A DNA stretch of 64,000 nt from Salticus scenicus (Eukaryota; Arthropoda; Arachnida; Araneae; Salticidae): assembly GCA_963930645.1 (NCBI GenBank), contig CAWVNO010000536.1, forward strand, positions 219,021-283,020, given 5' to 3'. The translations under genes were made by a program, and so were the position numbers. Shown here one piece after another: positions 34,420 through 46,439 of the stretch. Every line of letters begins with the position of its first letter. Positions within the stretch are counted from its first letter, which is position 1. The notes under the pieces were generated by a model. It saw nothing but the letters and a program-made list of their open reading frames with translations. It was not told the origin of the DNA and did not search any database.

Positions 34420-35330
34420 TATATTTCCTAAAATACTGAAAAATATTTCTATACCGCATATTTTGGGCAAAATGGGTGAGTATTTGTATAATGTATGCAA
34501 TATACTTTTTTTTTTTTTTAAAGTATATTGTCCATCTTTGCCAATGTCATTATCACAAATAATATTTTAAATACAATTCTAGTTCTTTACACTGATTCAT
34601 TCGTGAGATAATCTTTACAAAGCGAAATTTTGCCCTATGCTCTCATGTTAATATATATATTCTATCTTATTTTGGATGCAGTGAATGTTTCGAGCCTTGG
34701 CACAAAGAAATATTTAGCTGTTGCTATCTTTGTGACAGAAAAAAGTCTTTTTGAATGTTTCGTATTATACCAGGTCCTTGAAAAAGTTAGAATACAAATA
34801 TGCTGTTATCTAAGTCCAATTTGTTTTATTTCATTTTGCTTTGACTTTATTTCATTTTTCATTTGGGTAGACTTTGATATTGATGGTATTAATTGTTTGA
34901 ATTACTGTTAAAATTTAATAAAATTTATATTACTACTGAATGCTACGATTATTTATATATATATATATCATTTAACTTGTGAAATTTTAAAGTGAAAATT
35001 TCAAATTTCATATAGTTCGTGCCAGTATCATAAATAACATTTTAGAATTCATCCGACTTATTTGCGCTTGTTCGTTTTTTATACAATATTTACAAAACAA
35101 GATGTAGACCTATGCTCCTATGTTAAAGAAAATATTAAATATCGAATAATTCCCGAAATTTTCGAGAAAGAATTTTAAAATTCAATAGAATTTATGCCAG
35201 TATCCCAAAAAATATTTTAAAACTGGTCCGACGACTTTATAATGATTCCTTCTTTAGAATATATTAGTTTACTAACTAACGTACAGCCAGACACATTTTC
35301 GATTTTGTGATTTTTCAAATTGCTCAAATG
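34420..35330 (-). repeat. Minus-strand Y1 array
   Basis: Reverse-strand Y1 array words recur at about 34620-34650 (GCCCTATGCTCTCATGTTA), 35105-35125 (CCTATGCTCCTATGTTAA) and 35215-35235 (TATTTTAAAACTGGTCCGAC), ending at the reverse of the head near 35270-35310. The 93-codon open frame at 34630-34911 matches no family I know. Confidence 0.6.
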
Positions 35331-35404
35331 TTAAAACATGTAAGCCACTAATCCAATATCAAATATTTTTACGAATATCAAACATCCTTATACACTAAAG
35401 GACG

Positions 35405-35406
<2 letters not shown>

Positions 35407-35454
<48 letters not shown>
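35407..35454. repeat. (AT)24 microsatellite
   Basis: Uninterrupted AT dinucleotides. Confidence 0.95.
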
Positions 35455-35456
<2 letters not shown>

Positions 35457-35864
35457 CATTTAGTTAATTTTTATTTTATTTATTTATTTATTTTTCAAAA
35501 TCGTTTAATTTAATCATTTAAATATAAGGGTGAAACGAATAAGGATTTTGGCGGATACCGCATTTCCGTATCCAGCAGCCATAAGTGTTTCAGATATTCG
35601 ATATCCGGCAAAATCACTATGTATTAAATTCCTACATTTAAATTAAAAAAATTGTTATTAAAAAAATAATAAATAAAAATAAATAAGTAAAATAAAATAA
35701 AAGTATTCAAATGCGGATATTTCTTCTTTCTTTTCCTTTTTTTTTTTGGGGGGGGGGAGGGGGGTTAATGTACTTGTAGTATGATGGAGAAGTAATATAA
35801 ATTATTGTATTGCCAGCAAAAGTAATTTTTGATTATAATATATAGAGTGAAGTGTAAATAATAT

Positions 35865-36003
35865 CAGGGATGGAACACGGGCGCAGAATTCACACCGGAA
35901 TCTGTTTAAGAAATTTCTGTACCTATAATATCGTTGATTTAAGTAGTAGAAATTTTTCTTACATTGATAGTGGTATGAATTCTGCGCCCGTGTTCCATCC
36001 CTG
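35865..36003. mobile_element. 139-bp palindromic MITE, copy 4 (6-bp target duplication TAATAT)
   Basis: Ends CAGGGATGGAACACGGGCGC and its complement, flanked by TAATAT (35859-35864, 36004-36009). Of the four copies its ends are among the best preserved. Confidence 0.94.
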
Positions 36004-36470
36004 TAATATGTAATCACAGATACAAATTTTTAACAAGTTTTTCCCGTGTAAAACTAACTTTGATTCAGTGTGTGTGTGCAATAACACGATTAAAGAAAGA
36101 AAAAAAAAGTAAATTTTTAATTTATAAATGTTACAACAAAAACCCGATTTTGAAAATATTATACAGTTATGAAAAACCCTTCGATTATGAAACTAAATGA
36201 CAAAATTTCAACGATTTTTTGAAATTTTCTCTTGCAAGTAAAAAAGAATATACGTCATGGGATTAAAAACTAAACTGGTTATGTGCTGCAAATAGATATT
36301 ACAAATACCAGAAGTAATACTTAAAAATGGGTTTTAATTATTGAATTAATTTAAACAGACGTACTCTTCAGCATGGTGCAATTTTCACTTTGATTTTATA
36401 GTCAGAGAATTATTAATAAAAAAAATAAAAAAAACTGCGATAGCATAAATATGAAAATCTAAATTATTAT

Positions 36471-36718
36471 AAGGCACACCAGCGGCTGAACGGTTCTGTG
36501 CTGAAACCTGGTCGACGGGAGGTGCTGGGTTCGATTCCAGGCCACACTCGTCGACCTAGTCGTTCGGAGTTTTTCGTGGTTTTCTCCGAAATTTGCGGAA
36601 ATACGGGCTAAGTCCCCTGAGGATTTCCACGGAAGGCACTCACCCTGAGGCCAAGGATCAATCGGCCTTATTCCCAAACACCTAAATCGCCATAACATAT
36701 TAAAAAATAAATAATTAT
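36471..36718 (+). mobile_element. tRNA-derived SINE, plus strand, best copy
   Basis: tRNA-like head with an A-box-like segment (CAGCGGCTGAACGG, 36480-36493) and a B-box GGTTCGATTCC (36528-36538). Then CTCGTCGACCTAGTCG, the body word CGTGGTTTTCTCCGAAATTT (36576-36595), a CACGGAAGGCACTCACCCTG segment and a tail ATATTAAAAAATAAATAATT leading into (AT)n (36719-36738). Same family as the minus-strand copy at 26.9 kb and the decayed ones at 7.6-8.5 kb. An antisense open frame of 79 codons across it is not a gene. Confidence 0.9.
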
Positions 36719-36738
36719 ATATATATATATATATATAT

Positions 36739-38035
36739 CATTTTCATTTATTTCAAATTCGTATATGAACCCTTACGACAAAATATGTAAATAATAATAG
36801 TAAAGCTTATTTCCTTTTCTAAGCAATAGATATAAAATTCTGCGCAAAACAGAATTCTATTTAGTACGACAGAACCTATTTTAAAGTAGTCTTCAATATA
36901 AAAGCATGTAGTAACTGTGTTTCATTCCCCAATATCGCTTACTGTATTAATTTCTTGAAATATATTTGGTATAGCTTTAGCATAAGAGCTCCTTGGCAGC
37001 TTTTAAATTTTGTTGTCATTTTGGCGATAAATTAAAATGTTTATCGCAAAAGCGTAAGTAAAGATCTTAGCGAGAAACGTTCGAGCTACTTGGAAGGAGT
37101 TCTATATTTAATTCATTTCTTTAATATTTAGCACGATTTTTCTCAAATTTATTTTAATTAATTAAAAGAAAATGTTTGCACATTCAGTTTTTATCCGATA
37201 TAAAAAAAATATATTTGAATATATATAACACTAAATTTTTCAATAAATCTTCTATATTTTCTCTCAATTGTTATTTGGTTGTTGTTTCACTCTTCAGTTA
37301 TGAGCAGCTAGTTATGAAATAGGGGTAAGTACCATGCCTGAATTTGGTAACTTTCTTTTCATTATGATGTTACCTTCATGTGTAGATATTAACTTTTTTA
37401 ATTTTTATTGAATAATTTTGAAGCTATGTGAATTATAGCTCAGGAATCATAGAATATTTCTCTATATAGTTTTTAGAGTTTTAATAAATTTTTAATAGTC
37501 AAATTTACGTTACAAAACTTGTTTACTTTCAGAAATTTCTATTTCTTTTAATATACATTTAATTCTTTGCCATTATTTTAATTTATTTAAAAAAATGTCC
37601 TCTTTATTTTATAAACTTTATTTGCAGTAATTTAAAAAATGTTACTTACAAATATTTCAAACTGAACTTCTTAATTAACAAATGACATCATATCCTTCTG
37701 AAATCTCAATAATTACAGACAAATTAATTTTACTTCTAATTTTCTTTTCAACTTTTATATATAATAATAATAATAATTTATATGATTCTATATTGAAGCT
37801 GTTCCATTTCTGTAGAACGATTTTTTTTAATCCTATCTTAGTTAATTAATTAATTAATAATAGCTTGTTCTTTTTTTTTTTCGACATAAAAAGAAATACA
37901 TTTACGTATATATTTATTTTTGACATTAATTATTTTTTTTTCTTTTTCATAATTTGAAAGTTTAATTGGCGTTTTTATTACTTTTCAACAAATGATCCAA
38001 TTGAACTCAAAAATATGAAAAAAATACGACCTGCC

Positions 38036-38080
<45 letters not shown>

Positions 38081-39180
38081 CAGGAATCAGTATGATACAC
38101 ATATGCATTTGTTTTTATGCATTCATTACATAATATTGAGGTTTATTCAATACCCTCTCCTAAGAGACGGTGTTGGTTTATTTCATTCAACTAGCCGTGA
38201 TCTTTTCTTCAAACCAGTTATTGAGGGGGGGGGGGGGTTCTTGACAGTACTTTTTGGAGTGTAAAAGACCCCGCCTCTGTGTTATTATTTACCTTCATAT
38301 TGACAGCTGAAATAGTATATCGGACAAAAAAATCACGGTATTACCCCGCCTTTTAGTCCAGGGAAAGATGCATTTTAGTTTCGCTTTTGACAGTAGGGGA
38401 GATGATAGTATTCAGGACACTGCCCTTAATCGAAAGAAACTGTTTCTTTGGAATCAATAATAAAAAGCCTTTCTTTGACATCTGCCAGAAAGATTTCGTT
38501 TTTTCATCTTGTGAATAAATCTCGTTTATTTTCCAATTTTATTAACGAATGGCAGTATATAAACAGTATAGTAAGAAAAAACCATCAATTTGTTATCAGC
38601 TGCAGTTAACTTATTAGCTTCTTTTTTCATGTTTAAAAACCTCTGTCGCAGATGTTTAGGGGTACGACATGTCACACCTAGACAAGCATTAAATTGTTTG
38701 TATATTTCTATCGAGGCATCATTTTTTTTTTTTTTTTTTTTCTTTTCTTAACAGAAACTTTATTAGTTTCCTTACGTTCAATGATGTGCAGTTTTTCATT
38801 AATTAAGAGAGAGAAGGATCTCATTCTCCTCTCTAGTAAACACTGTACGTTTTGGAACCATGAAATACAATAAAGAAAAACAAATCTAGAAATAATAGTA
38901 AATAGTAACGCGTCAGCAACAGGCAACGGCAAAAAAAGAAAATGTGGTCTTCGTCTTGATTGTAAACACGCGCGCAGTGTCTTCTTATGGGTATTAAATC
39001 ATTTGCTTTCCTTCGACCAATCATCTTTCAGCAGTTCAATCTAGGCTGAAATCCTTCAGGTTCAGTAACCAGCTTTGCAAGTTAACGGTGAATAACAAAT
39101 ATTCAACTCAGGTTTTGAGTCGCAAGCATAGAGTTTTTGCACCTGGGATGGAACTAGTAGTTGAAGGTTATCGGTGAATT
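36739..39180. other. Unassigned DNA with one duplicate and several simple repeats
   Basis: 36965-37350 is the partner of 32565-32960. 38037-38074 is a (TA)n microsatellite and 38224-38236 a G run. CCCCGCC words near 38270 and 38345 and CAGGACACTGCCC near 38412 look like pieces of the palindromic MITEs but I cannot pair their arms. 38709-38740 is a T-rich run. Small frames at 38708-39024 on the minus strand show no recognisable domain. Confidence 0.5.
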
Positions 39181-39189
39181 AGCCGGTTA

Positions 39190-39275
39190 CAGAGAATTGC
39201 TCCAAAAATTAAGTGGTGTAGAAAAAGGGGCGGTACTAACAATTTGCCGGATTGGATTGGCAGCTCTGCGTATCT
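39190..39275. mobile_element. Solo right arm of a CAGAGCTGCC-type MITE
   Basis: CTCCAAAAATTAAGTGGTGT, AGGGGCGGTACTAACAATTT and GCCGGATTGGATTGGCAGCT, ending GCTCTG, match the right arm of the complete element at 63768-63949. No left arm is found upstream. Confidence 0.75.
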
Positions 39276-39282
39276 GATGAAA

Positions 39283-39850
39283 TACAAGCCACGCTTCAGG
39301 TGTTAACCTAAAAGAGTATTTAACTTTAAAAAACAACTTTAAAAAATTTTTTAATTTTAATTTTGAGTTAAAAAATGCGAATTTTTACTAAATGCATTTT
39401 TCTCATTTTTGAGCTGGAAAATGAAATATTAAAATTCAAAAAATTCAATTTTTGAAAAACCGGTACTCATTTAACGGTTGTGAATTTTCTGAACGGGAAA
39501 ACGGAATTTAAAAATATCAATTAGGTAATGAGCAATTTTATTAAAAAATTTTGCCTTAGACTTACATGGGATTTGGTACTAGACACGGGGAAATCGTGAG
39601 AGGGTGTGAGCAGCTTTAACACTTTGTGTGTTGCTAGTGCATGTATATGCCAGTGTCATTTACAGAATCAATTGCTGAGAATAAAATTTGAATAATTTAA
39701 TCATGAATGCGTAAAACCATTTGAATAAATAATGTAACGTTTTAGAGGAACGCCAGAAGGCGGGTTTTCTGTTCAAAATAGGAAGATATACCAACGACAA
39801 CGGACCAGTAAAAGCCGATCAGAAAATCAGACATCAAGCAACAAATTTCA

Positions 39851-39887
<37 letters not shown>

Positions 39888-40318
39888 ATAATAAAATTTA
39901 CATTATCTATTTAATTGCTTTCTAATAACCAGTAATCTTTCTTTGAGTTTTAACAATCTTTTGTGAATAATTGTATTTTCAATTGAATTACTTTGTACAA
40001 TTGTAACTTTATATACTGGCACAAATTATTCAGCACAGGTCTTATTTTTCGTTTAAAAAGATGTCTTTAATCTACAGATTTCTACTAATGGTCACTCGCA
40101 GGAAATACTGCTTTTAGCTTTTAGTGAATAATCGTAAATGAGTTTATTTCATGGAATCTGGTATAAGGAAGGACTTCGCGTAGTGCAATACTAGGCGTGA
40201 CTAAATTAATACAAACCACGCCTTGCTTTTTATTTTTTAGAAGTTATTATTATTATTTTTATTTCTTCTTCTTATACATATATATATATATATATATATC
40301 ACTTGAGTTCATTTTTAC
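39283..40318 (+). repeat. Macro-repeat: end of core D, arm E and start of arm A
   Basis: Runs parallel to 62515-63690: CACGCTTCAGGTG, the AAATGCATTTTTCTCATTTT word, GGAACGCCAGAAGGCGGGTT, CCAACGACAACGGACCAGTA, TTCAGCACAGGTCTTATTTT, CGTGACTAAATTAATACAAA, then (AT)n and CTTGAGTTCATTTTTAC. It also matches 56641-57415 as its reverse complement. Noncoding. An A run (39850-39884) is specific to this copy. Confidence 0.85.
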
Positions 40319-41347
40319 TTTCCGAACACTATAGTGAGGAAAGTATTGTAATCATGTCAAAAATCCGAATTCGAGATTTTGATGTTTCTATACGTTTTGA
40401 GGTCCCCTGAGTCCGTTTTCACTATTTTTACGATGATGTATGTATGTGTGTGTGTATGTGTGTATGTGTGTATGTGTGTATGTCTGTGGGTGAACACGCT
40501 AGCGTCTAAACGCTTCGTTCGATTAACCTGAAAGTTGGTACGCATATTCTAAGTCACCATAGTACGAACCCTATAGATTTTGGTGAATCTAGCACTTATA
40601 GTTTTTTTACAGGGCCACAAAGAAAAATTATTTATCATTATGGCCTATGGGACCAAAATCTTAAAAGTGCGATAGCATCTAAACGCCTTATTCAATTGAG
40701 CAAAAATTTTATACACATATTATAGATCACAAATACTCAATCTGTATAGATTTTGGAGAATCTAGCACTTATAGTTTTTTTACAGGGACACAAAGAAAAA
40801 TTCTTTATCATTATGCCTATGGGGCCAAATTTTTAAAAATGTGATAGTGTTTAAACGCCTTATTAATCCGAGCAAAAAAATTGTACACATGTTATAGATC
40901 ACAGTTGAACTAACTGTATAGATTTTGGTGAATCTAGCACTTACAGTTTTTTTACAGGGACACAAAGAAAAATTCTTTATCATTATGGCCTATGGGACTA
41001 AATTTTTAAAAGTACGATAGCATCTAAACGCCTTATTGAATTCAGCTGAAAATTTATATGAGTATTATAAATCACTTTTGCACTAACTATAAGCATTTTG
41101 GTGAATCTAACATTTATAGGTTTTTACAGGGACACAACGAAAATTTCTTTGTCATTATGATCTATGGGCTCAAAGCTCAGTAGCGTTAAATAAAACAACG
41201 TGTAATAGATGGAGAAAAATACTCAAACACTCTATTATGGTTTTCTCTCTTTTGTTTGTTTAACAACTACTCTTTCTTTACTTTATCTACAAAACTGTTA
41301 ATTACTCAATGTTCGGAAAGTCGAGTGGAGTCACTCCAGATTTTTAA
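40319..41347 (+). mobile_element. Y2 hairpin/tandem element inserted in arm A
   Basis: The left end begins TTTCCGAACACTATAGTGAG and GGAAAGT, a hairpin with the perfect core CACTATAGTG. A TGTATGTGTG microsatellite follows (40439-40488), then four monomers of about 172 bp marked by ACAGGG(A/C)CACAA at 40609, 40782, 40954 and 41126. The right end has TGTTCGGAAAGT (complement of the left ACTTTCCGAACA) and a terminal stem-loop CTGGAGTGACTCCAG-type (41325-41339). The paralog at 63.69 kb is continuous across this point, which proves insertion. Subterminal inverted repeats, a microsatellite, an internal array and a 3' stem-loop fit Helentron-associated (DINE-1-like) elements. Confidence 0.78.
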
Positions 41348-41768
41348 TCTCGCCATCTTGTACCATATGCCTTTTAAAGTCAACTTCATCCATTTATCTG
41401 CCATCCATTTTAAATGTAAATTTCTTTTAGCTAAATAATGGTAGGAAACAAAATTCCATTTTTAAAACTGGAACTACATCTTTAAAATATACACATTTAA
41501 AAATGATGATAACCTTACACTCTGTTAAATTCATGAAGATTTAATAGAACTTTCATGATGCGAAGTACTTGGTTCATGTTAAAAATATAAATAAATATAT
41601 AAATGAAATTCTCTACACTTACAAAATATGGCGAAAAAGGGAGAAAACAATTGTGGATGAGACTTTAATGCGTAGAAATTTATAAGAAATGCTATGGGGT
41701 AATTTTTTTACCAGGAGAAACTGGCCCTAAACAGGGGTGGACCTTAAACAGAAATATATTTTTAAAGT

Positions 41769-41805
<37 letters not shown>

Positions 41806-43122
41806 TGTACTATACCGGAAACAAATAGTGATCATTACTGTTTTCTTTTCTTTTGACATAAAAAGAAAAAAAAAAAAAAAACGAATGAAATTTGATGGCT
41901 GACAGATTGTTTTGAATCTATACCAAAATCCAAAATAAAAATAAAATTATTCCCTTCTTGATCGTAAATATCTAACGACTTTTAATACATTTGGAAATTA
42001 AAAAGTATCTTCTGTGTAATTCTGATTGAAATTTTGCGATTTAACAGTGATTTTTGTGTAACATACTTCATTATTTCATTCGCTAACCAGACACAATTAA
42101 TTATTTCATATCTCCTCCCAGCTTCATTTCAACATTTCATTCTCACTCCAGTCACTACAGTTCGCGGATGTTTGTTATCGTGTCCCCATTAATGCTATAC
42201 ACATATGCCAACATTCTTATTAATATTCCGTAGTATTGTTAGTACATGAATTTTATTTCACACCACTCTTTTTTTAGAGTATGTTTCTTCTTATTTAAAC
42301 GCAATACCTTTTGGAGAGAATCACTCTAAAAATTAAATGGCGTAGAAAAAGAGGCGTGTATTAATAGTGCTACGGAAGATCTACCCTTTAACTGCCCCAG
42401 TCGTATATATATACGCTTTCCGAAGTATTCTTTGTGTTGCACTTCTATCAGTGAAACTAGATCCACGGCTTTGGAAAGCAATTAAACGATTTTAAATGCC
42501 ACCTTGGTAGTCTTTTCGATGGATTTACTTATTTCAGAGAATTGGAAAAGGGGTATTTTTGAAACAATGAATGCGTAACTTCGCGTGCCTGTCTGAAGTA
42601 CAGCGATTCTCGTAAATTACTTCAGCATGTAAAAGGTTAAATGGGATGCTGACAACTATGATTACGTATTTAACTGTTATGAACCTGTGCTGCATATTAC
42701 ACCCGCGGTTACGTGAGAGCTTATTTTGTAATTAATATTTGTGTAAATGCACTTTCTTTTGATTTCTTCTGATTGCCTATTCCTGCATGTAGACGCTAGA
42801 TGACAACCAGCTAGTCCAAGCGTTCGTCTAGGAAACCAGTCATGTGGTTCGCCAATCCAATTAACGATTTTATCCAATGTGAAGCTATTGAATATCGCAG
42901 TTAATGAAATTGTTGAAATTTATAACACCAGCATCAAACTATGCAGGAGTAAGACGAATTCAATAAAGATCCAGCTGCTAAGCACTAGGAAAGTTGGATG
43001 ACTACCAAAGGAGAAACTGTAATTAAGGAGTCTAATACTATTTTTTTATTTATGTAATGACACTTATTTAGAACTTTTAACATTTTAAAAATGGTATTTC
43101 TTTCGTAAATCTGCTCTTCTAT
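41348..43122 (+). repeat. Macro-repeat arm A (inverted partner of 51150-52990)
   Basis: Order TCTCGCCATCTTGTACC, TTTTAAAACTGGAACTACAT, ACAATTGTGGATGAGACTTT, CAGGAGAAACTGGCCC, CAGGGGTGGACCTTAAACAG, CACTACAGTTC, a palindromic MITE (about 42230-42380) and TGCCCCAGTCGTATATATATACG all recur reversed at 51.2-53.0 kb. Homopolymer T (41769-41804) is a copy-specific expansion. On the plus strand it reads the same decayed coding blocks noted for 15.9-17.6 kb. Short frames here (for example 42677-42877) are remnants, not genes. Confidence 0.82.
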
Positions 43123-44449
43123 TTCGCATTTTGTATAAGACTGATAAAGGAATAGGCTTAATCGAAAAGTAACAAGTGAAAAAGTAAATACAACATGTAA
43201 AAAAGGTATTGTTTGCAAAGTTAAAAATCACTAACGATGAAAAAGTAAGTTATAAAATTTCAAGACAAGAAATATATGTCATTTAATCACATATTTTAAA
43301 TAAAAATGCATTTTTCAATGCTTTTGGCTTAAAGTTATTATTCTATAAGAAGCTAGCAAACGATAACAAAACATGTATAAGTTTAAAGATCCCCAAAGTA
43401 ACTTGCTTTGGGGCATATGCTCTGTTATTAAAAGTATTTCTCACACCCACTGACAGGATCGCTGCAGTCGTATTTTTTTACCTTTATGCAAATAATATTG
43501 CGAGCTAAATCTAATCGGAATGTCATCGCTTGTATGTAATCAGCTTTGCCGATGGTTGAAAGGTATGAATATAACTAGAAAACATAAAAAATAATATAAA
43601 TAGTTTTAGCTAAAATATTTCAATTTCAATTGAAATATCTTATTTATCAATTTTTAATGTTACAAATTAGTTAGAAATAGTAATAAGCAATATTATAGGA
43701 AGGATAGGAAAGTGGTGTTTAATTTAATTTATAATGACTTTTTTACTTAATTGTATGAATTTGAAACATTTATACAAAGTATTTCATGTGAAAAATTAGT
43801 ATAAAAAATTACAGAATTCTAATAAACATGATTTTGGAATATTATATCTCATACATTTCTGTTATTTTTAAAATGTTTCTTGAAATAATAATAATAAAAA
43901 TATCTGTAGGGAATTTTATACAAAATAAATAACAGTAAAAATTAAATTTTTTAAAAATGATATTGATATAAAATTCCCGAAAAGAAAAGAAGAAGAAAAA
44001 GAAAAAAAAAAAAAAAAAAAAAAAAAATGATTATCCATGAATAATTTTACTTGTGAAGATCCTCTTACACTTTAAATATCATTTGAATCTGTTTTTAACT
44101 CCTATACTTTTTTTAAATGATGGAAGTTGACTTTAAAATAAAATAACTGTGTCTGAGATTATAATTTTAAATGGGATAAAGTAATTAATTCTCTGCAAAC
44201 GCTTATTTAAATTAGTGGTTAATAGAGAGAGGCACGACTGTGACACAATTTCTGAGACTGTCAAAGCTTAAGGAACAAGTTGGAGTTATGGTTGCCAACT
44301 TAGCACTGTTTGGCTATCGAGAAATTTTATTAATCAGTGAAAACAGTTATAGTTCACTGATTAAATAAATTAACACTTGTATTAAATTTTTCTAATAGCC
44401 AAAAGCACAAAGCAGTTGCAACTGGTGTTTTTCTATTTCCGAGGGGTGA

Positions 44450-44740
44450 ATGCGGTTGGAACTTCGAAGTTCAAAAAACCATTAATCATGCTCGCGACAC
44501 AAAGAGCCAAATGTCTTGTCATCAGTTGTAGCATTTTTTATCAGATTGTGGAGTTACTTCAAAGGAAAGCATGAAAATTGACAAAGATATCTGCCTCTGG
44601 CCCCTCAATTATCTCAGCAGGGGGCTAGGTCTCTAGATTTCCAACCACGTTCGAGGGTTTTGAACCCGGTTGACCACATCAAAAGATTCTGAATAGCACC
44701 GCTTCAACCAACCGTCAGTGGAAACCGACCTTTACACTGC
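44450..44740. other. Copy-specific insertion of about 290 bp with a tRNA-like segment
   Basis: Absent from the partner near 58580-58600. ATTATCTCAGCAGGG (44609-44623) resembles an A box and CACGTTCGAGGGTT (about 44648-44661) a B box, so a SINE is possible. The spacing is short and I found no target duplication. Confidence 0.35.
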
Positions 44741-45838
44741 ACCCAACTATACTGAATCTTTAGAACTCGGAAGTCTTACGACCACCTTCTTTTATGACAG
44801 AATGTCCTATTTGCATCACCGTAATATGGATCGTTGAAATTATCATAAAAGTGTTTCCTTTTAATATATATGGTGACAATAAATTATGATACCTAAGAAG
44901 TGAAAATATTACTACTTTTAAATTATAAAGGGAAAATCTCTTTCAACGTGTTATAAAAGTTGTTTTAGCCGTTTACATAACTTTTTTTTTTTTTTTCTTT
45001 TAATATCTGTTTTGCATCATTTAGAAGCATCATTTTCAATTTTCCACTCATTTGAGCGCCCTATGGTAATAAATGTCATACACATGTAAATAAACGAAAT
45101 TAAAATTATAAATAAAGACAAAATATTTATATTTATTTTTTAATTATAATATAAAATTTCCATTAAAGGAAAAGGTGTAATTTTTTTTTATTATTATTAT
45201 TATTGAATTAAAATTAATAAAATTAAAAATAAATAAATACAATATAATACCTGCATTTTTTTTTTTTTTGTAACAATATCTTTTGTACAATATTTTCGTA
45301 ACATACATAAAATTTTTTTTTAAAGTTTTGAAAATAGTAATTATAATTTTGAATACATAAAATTCAAGTATAATTTGCAAATTCTCCTAAGTAATAGCCG
45401 TAAGTCTATTGATGCTCAACAAATTTACAGTTTATTTCACAAGAAGTATAAGTAAATTAAATTTAATTTTGATAACTGGGAAATTTATAATCGCTAGATT
45501 TATCCATTTCTATCGTAGTGAAGTTCAACTAATTACACTCAGTTCAAGCGAACAAAATATATTTTGTAAATAAAACATATGTGTATTACCTACAAATTCT
45601 TCTAATTCTAAATCAAAACATAGCTGACAACTGCTAAAATGATAAATTAATTAATTAATTAAAATTTTATAAGAGAGAAAGTAAGTTTTTCTAACATTCA
45701 ATCATATATTAAATATTAATCAATAATACTTTCTCTCTTATACAAGTTTGCAACATTTTTAATGTAGCAATGTAACATAACGGGGCGGGGCTTAAGCAGG
45801 AAAAATTAATTTTGATAGTAAAAAAAAAAAAAAAAAAA

Positions 45839-45840
<2 letters not shown>

Positions 45841-45889
<49 letters not shown>
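45841..45889. repeat. (TA)24 microsatellite expanded relative to the partner copy
   Basis: 49 bp of TA here against about 15 bp at the matching place near 59542. Confidence 0.9.
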
Positions 45890-45891
<2 letters not shown>

Positions 45892-46439
45892 CGTTTGTTT
45901 TGATTTTCGAATATTAGAACTTTCGCGACCATTGACGTGGACTCACTTCATTTGAAAATTTATCACTCCTTCAGAGGGCGTTTCTTTTGCAATTGTTAGG
46001 TTGCTATGTTTCTTAAAACTACGCCTTATATTCATATTTGTACAATCAAAATACTTTGGATAGAAATACTTTCACTGGAAAGAGTATAATTAATATGTAT
46101 ATTCATGTGAAATATAAATATGGATACCGAAAACCTTATTCTGAAATAATGAGGCTTGAAAGGATAACGCCCAAAGGCGGAACATGCTATCAAAGTCAAT
46201 AAAACATGCGGTCGCGAAAATGTTAAGAACATACTGCTTTTTAAAATTTATTTCCATTAGAGTAAAACTGAATCAATGTGAATTCGTATCACATTCGTAG
46301 AAACTTGAATCTATCAAGTTGTACGTTTCTTCGAAGAAAATTTTTTTTTTGTTCTTCACTTTGTTTATTTGTTTATTTAAACTCGATTATAAGGAATACT
46401 AAAAATTTTAAATCTCTATCAGAGTTGCAAACATTTTAT

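Noticed and set aside
36528..36538. B-box considered as part of a real tRNA gene
   Set aside because: No acceptor stem or anticodon arm pairs properly, and the sequence continues into a body shared by other SINE copies.
36459..36698. 79-codon minus-strand frame with a plausible protein-like composition
   Set aside because: It is the antisense of a tRNA-derived SINE.
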